The notes under the pieces: model-generated | Database searches by the model: none | The model's input: only the letters and a program-made list of their open reading frames with translations | Told to the model about the DNA's origin: nothing | Source of the DNA: Sulfitobacter noctilucae | GTDB taxonomy: Bacteria > Pseudomonadota > Alphaproteobacteria > Rhodobacterales > Rhodobacteraceae | Assembly: GCF_000622365.1 (NCBI RefSeq) | Contig: NZ_JASC01000001.1 | Coordinates: 62,001-126,000, forward strand | Direction: 5' to 3' | Length of the DNA: 64,000 bases | Shown: positions 63,703-64,000 of the stretch, one piece after another | Layout of the letters: the number at the start of each line of letters is the position of its first letter | Numbering within the stretch: the first letter of the stretch is position 1 | Made by a program: the position numbers and the translations under genes

Positions 63703-63747
63703 CCGGAAACTTTCAAAGTTTCCGGCCGTTTTCTTTCAAAGAAAACG
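63703..63747. repeat. Two adjacent near-perfect palindromes sharing the core CTTTCAAAG
   Basis: Palindrome 1 (63703-63725) has 11-bp arms CCGGAAACTTT/AAAGTTTCCGG around a single C. Palindrome 2 (63727-63747) has 10-bp arms CGTTTTCTTT/AAAGAAAACG around a single C. They lie between lpxK and the convergent CoA-transferase gene. The first can act as a transcript-end hairpin but has no usable loop without unpairing; the pair may be a family of dispersed intergenic elements. Confidence 0.7.
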
Positions 63748-63756
63748 CCCCCTGCT

Positions 63757-64000
63757 TCAGTTGTCCTCGCCCAATTTCGGGGCGGGACGGTGCAGCGAGA
63801 GTTCCGCGTCCGAAAAGCGGAAAGGCGAGCGCAGCCCGGGCACCCCGTCCAACTCAATCTGCATCCCACGGGCCACCACCTGCGGATCAGCCATTACATC
63901 GTCCAGATTGTTGATCGGCCCTGCCGGTACGCCCTGCGCCTCACAGAGCGCCAGCAAATCATCGCGACTGTGCTGACGTGTGGCACCGGTCAGACGGCGG
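63757..64000 (-). CDS. CaiB/BaiF family CoA-transferase, C-terminal part (runs off right edge)
   Basis: The last ~81 codons are inside the window. DLLALCEAQGVPAGPINNLDDVMADPQVVARGM and GVPGLRSPFRFSDAE are the characteristic C-terminal signature of class III CoA-transferases (L-carnitine dehydratase/BaiF). These move CoA between carboxylic acids. The substrate-binding and catalytic Asp region is beyond the window. It is convergent with lpxK. Confidence 0.9.
   Translation of the reverse strand, partial: RRLTGATRQHSRDDLLALCEAQGVPAGPINNLDDVMADPQVVARGMQIELDGVPGLRSPFRFSDAELSLHRPAPKLGEDN

Noticed and set aside
1..64000. tRNA, rRNA, CRISPR, insertion-sequence or prophage genes
   Set aside because: No cloverleaf, rRNA-like stretch, spaced short repeats, transposase or phage protein pattern was found on reading both strands; a covariance-model scan would be decisive for small RNAs.

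Overview
The window is a chromosomal stretch of an alphaproteobacterium, almost certainly a Rhodobacteraceae member of the marine Roseobacter group. This rests on the dapB-rbfA-truB-rpsO-pnp neighbourhood, small families typical of alphaproteobacteria (DUF1674/SDHAF4, DUF2125, DUF3576, DUF4170), tandem GcvT-domain demethylating dehydrogenases and high GC. The genus cannot be settled from the sequence alone. No rRNA, tRNA, CRISPR array, insertion sequence or phage gene was found. Most of the window is core genome, broken by short accessory insertions.

Layout. 0-3 kb: N-terminal part of a heparinase-like gene, a PhnD-like binding-fold protein, rsmB and a proline-rich SDHAF4 homologue. 3-14.7 kb: dapB, rbfA, a phosphodiester glycosidase, truB, DUF1643, an acidic RTX repeat protein, rpsO, an amidinotransferase, a CRP-like regulator with a nearby near-ideal CRP-type site, a MscS channel and pnp. 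14.8-19.2 kb: GT25 glycosyltransferase, 1-Cys peroxiredoxin, a tight three-gene unknown cassette (16.6-18.1 kb) with its own apparent promoter and structured leader, an RluA-type synthase and an NTF2-fold protein.

19.2-29.4 kb: rarD, then a six-gene minus-strand operon (XRE-cupin regulator, LysE exporter, Gfa-like protein, FAD/GcvT dehydrogenase, homocysteine S-methyltransferase, second FAD/GcvT dehydrogenase) that reads as an N-methyl amine (dimethylglycine/sarcosine/betaine type) one-carbon module. Its promoter region carries two 27-bp operator-like repeats. It is followed by a free methionine-R-sulfoxide reductase and a thiolase. 29.4-33.2 kb: STAS/HATPase partner-switch pair, a likely gene remnant, hspQ, an AEC transporter, a lipoprotein transglycosylase and lolA. 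33.4-40.5 kb: ftsK, aminotransferase, amidase, a UbiH-type hydroxylase and a Trm112-like protein.

40.5-55.4 kb: LON-domain protein, thioredoxin-TPR protein, xthA, a CenR-like response regulator, ribA, L,D-transpeptidase, yggS, porin, a DUF3576 lipoprotein, the leuS-lptE-holA operon, GST, a flavoprotein and a second MscS channel. 55.4-64 kb: HNH protein, a 24-residue lipoprotein, enoyl-CoA hydratase/SDR pair, DUF2125, the pmbA-cysQ-DUF4170-waaA-lpxK operon, a double palindrome and the C-terminal end of a CaiB-type CoA-transferase.

The best candidates for something undescribed are the 16.6-18.1 kb cassette, the operator array in front of the XRE-cupin regulator, and the CRP-like regulator/site/orphan-gene arrangement near 10-11 kb. 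Everything here comes from reading the sequence and recalling protein families; no searches were run.
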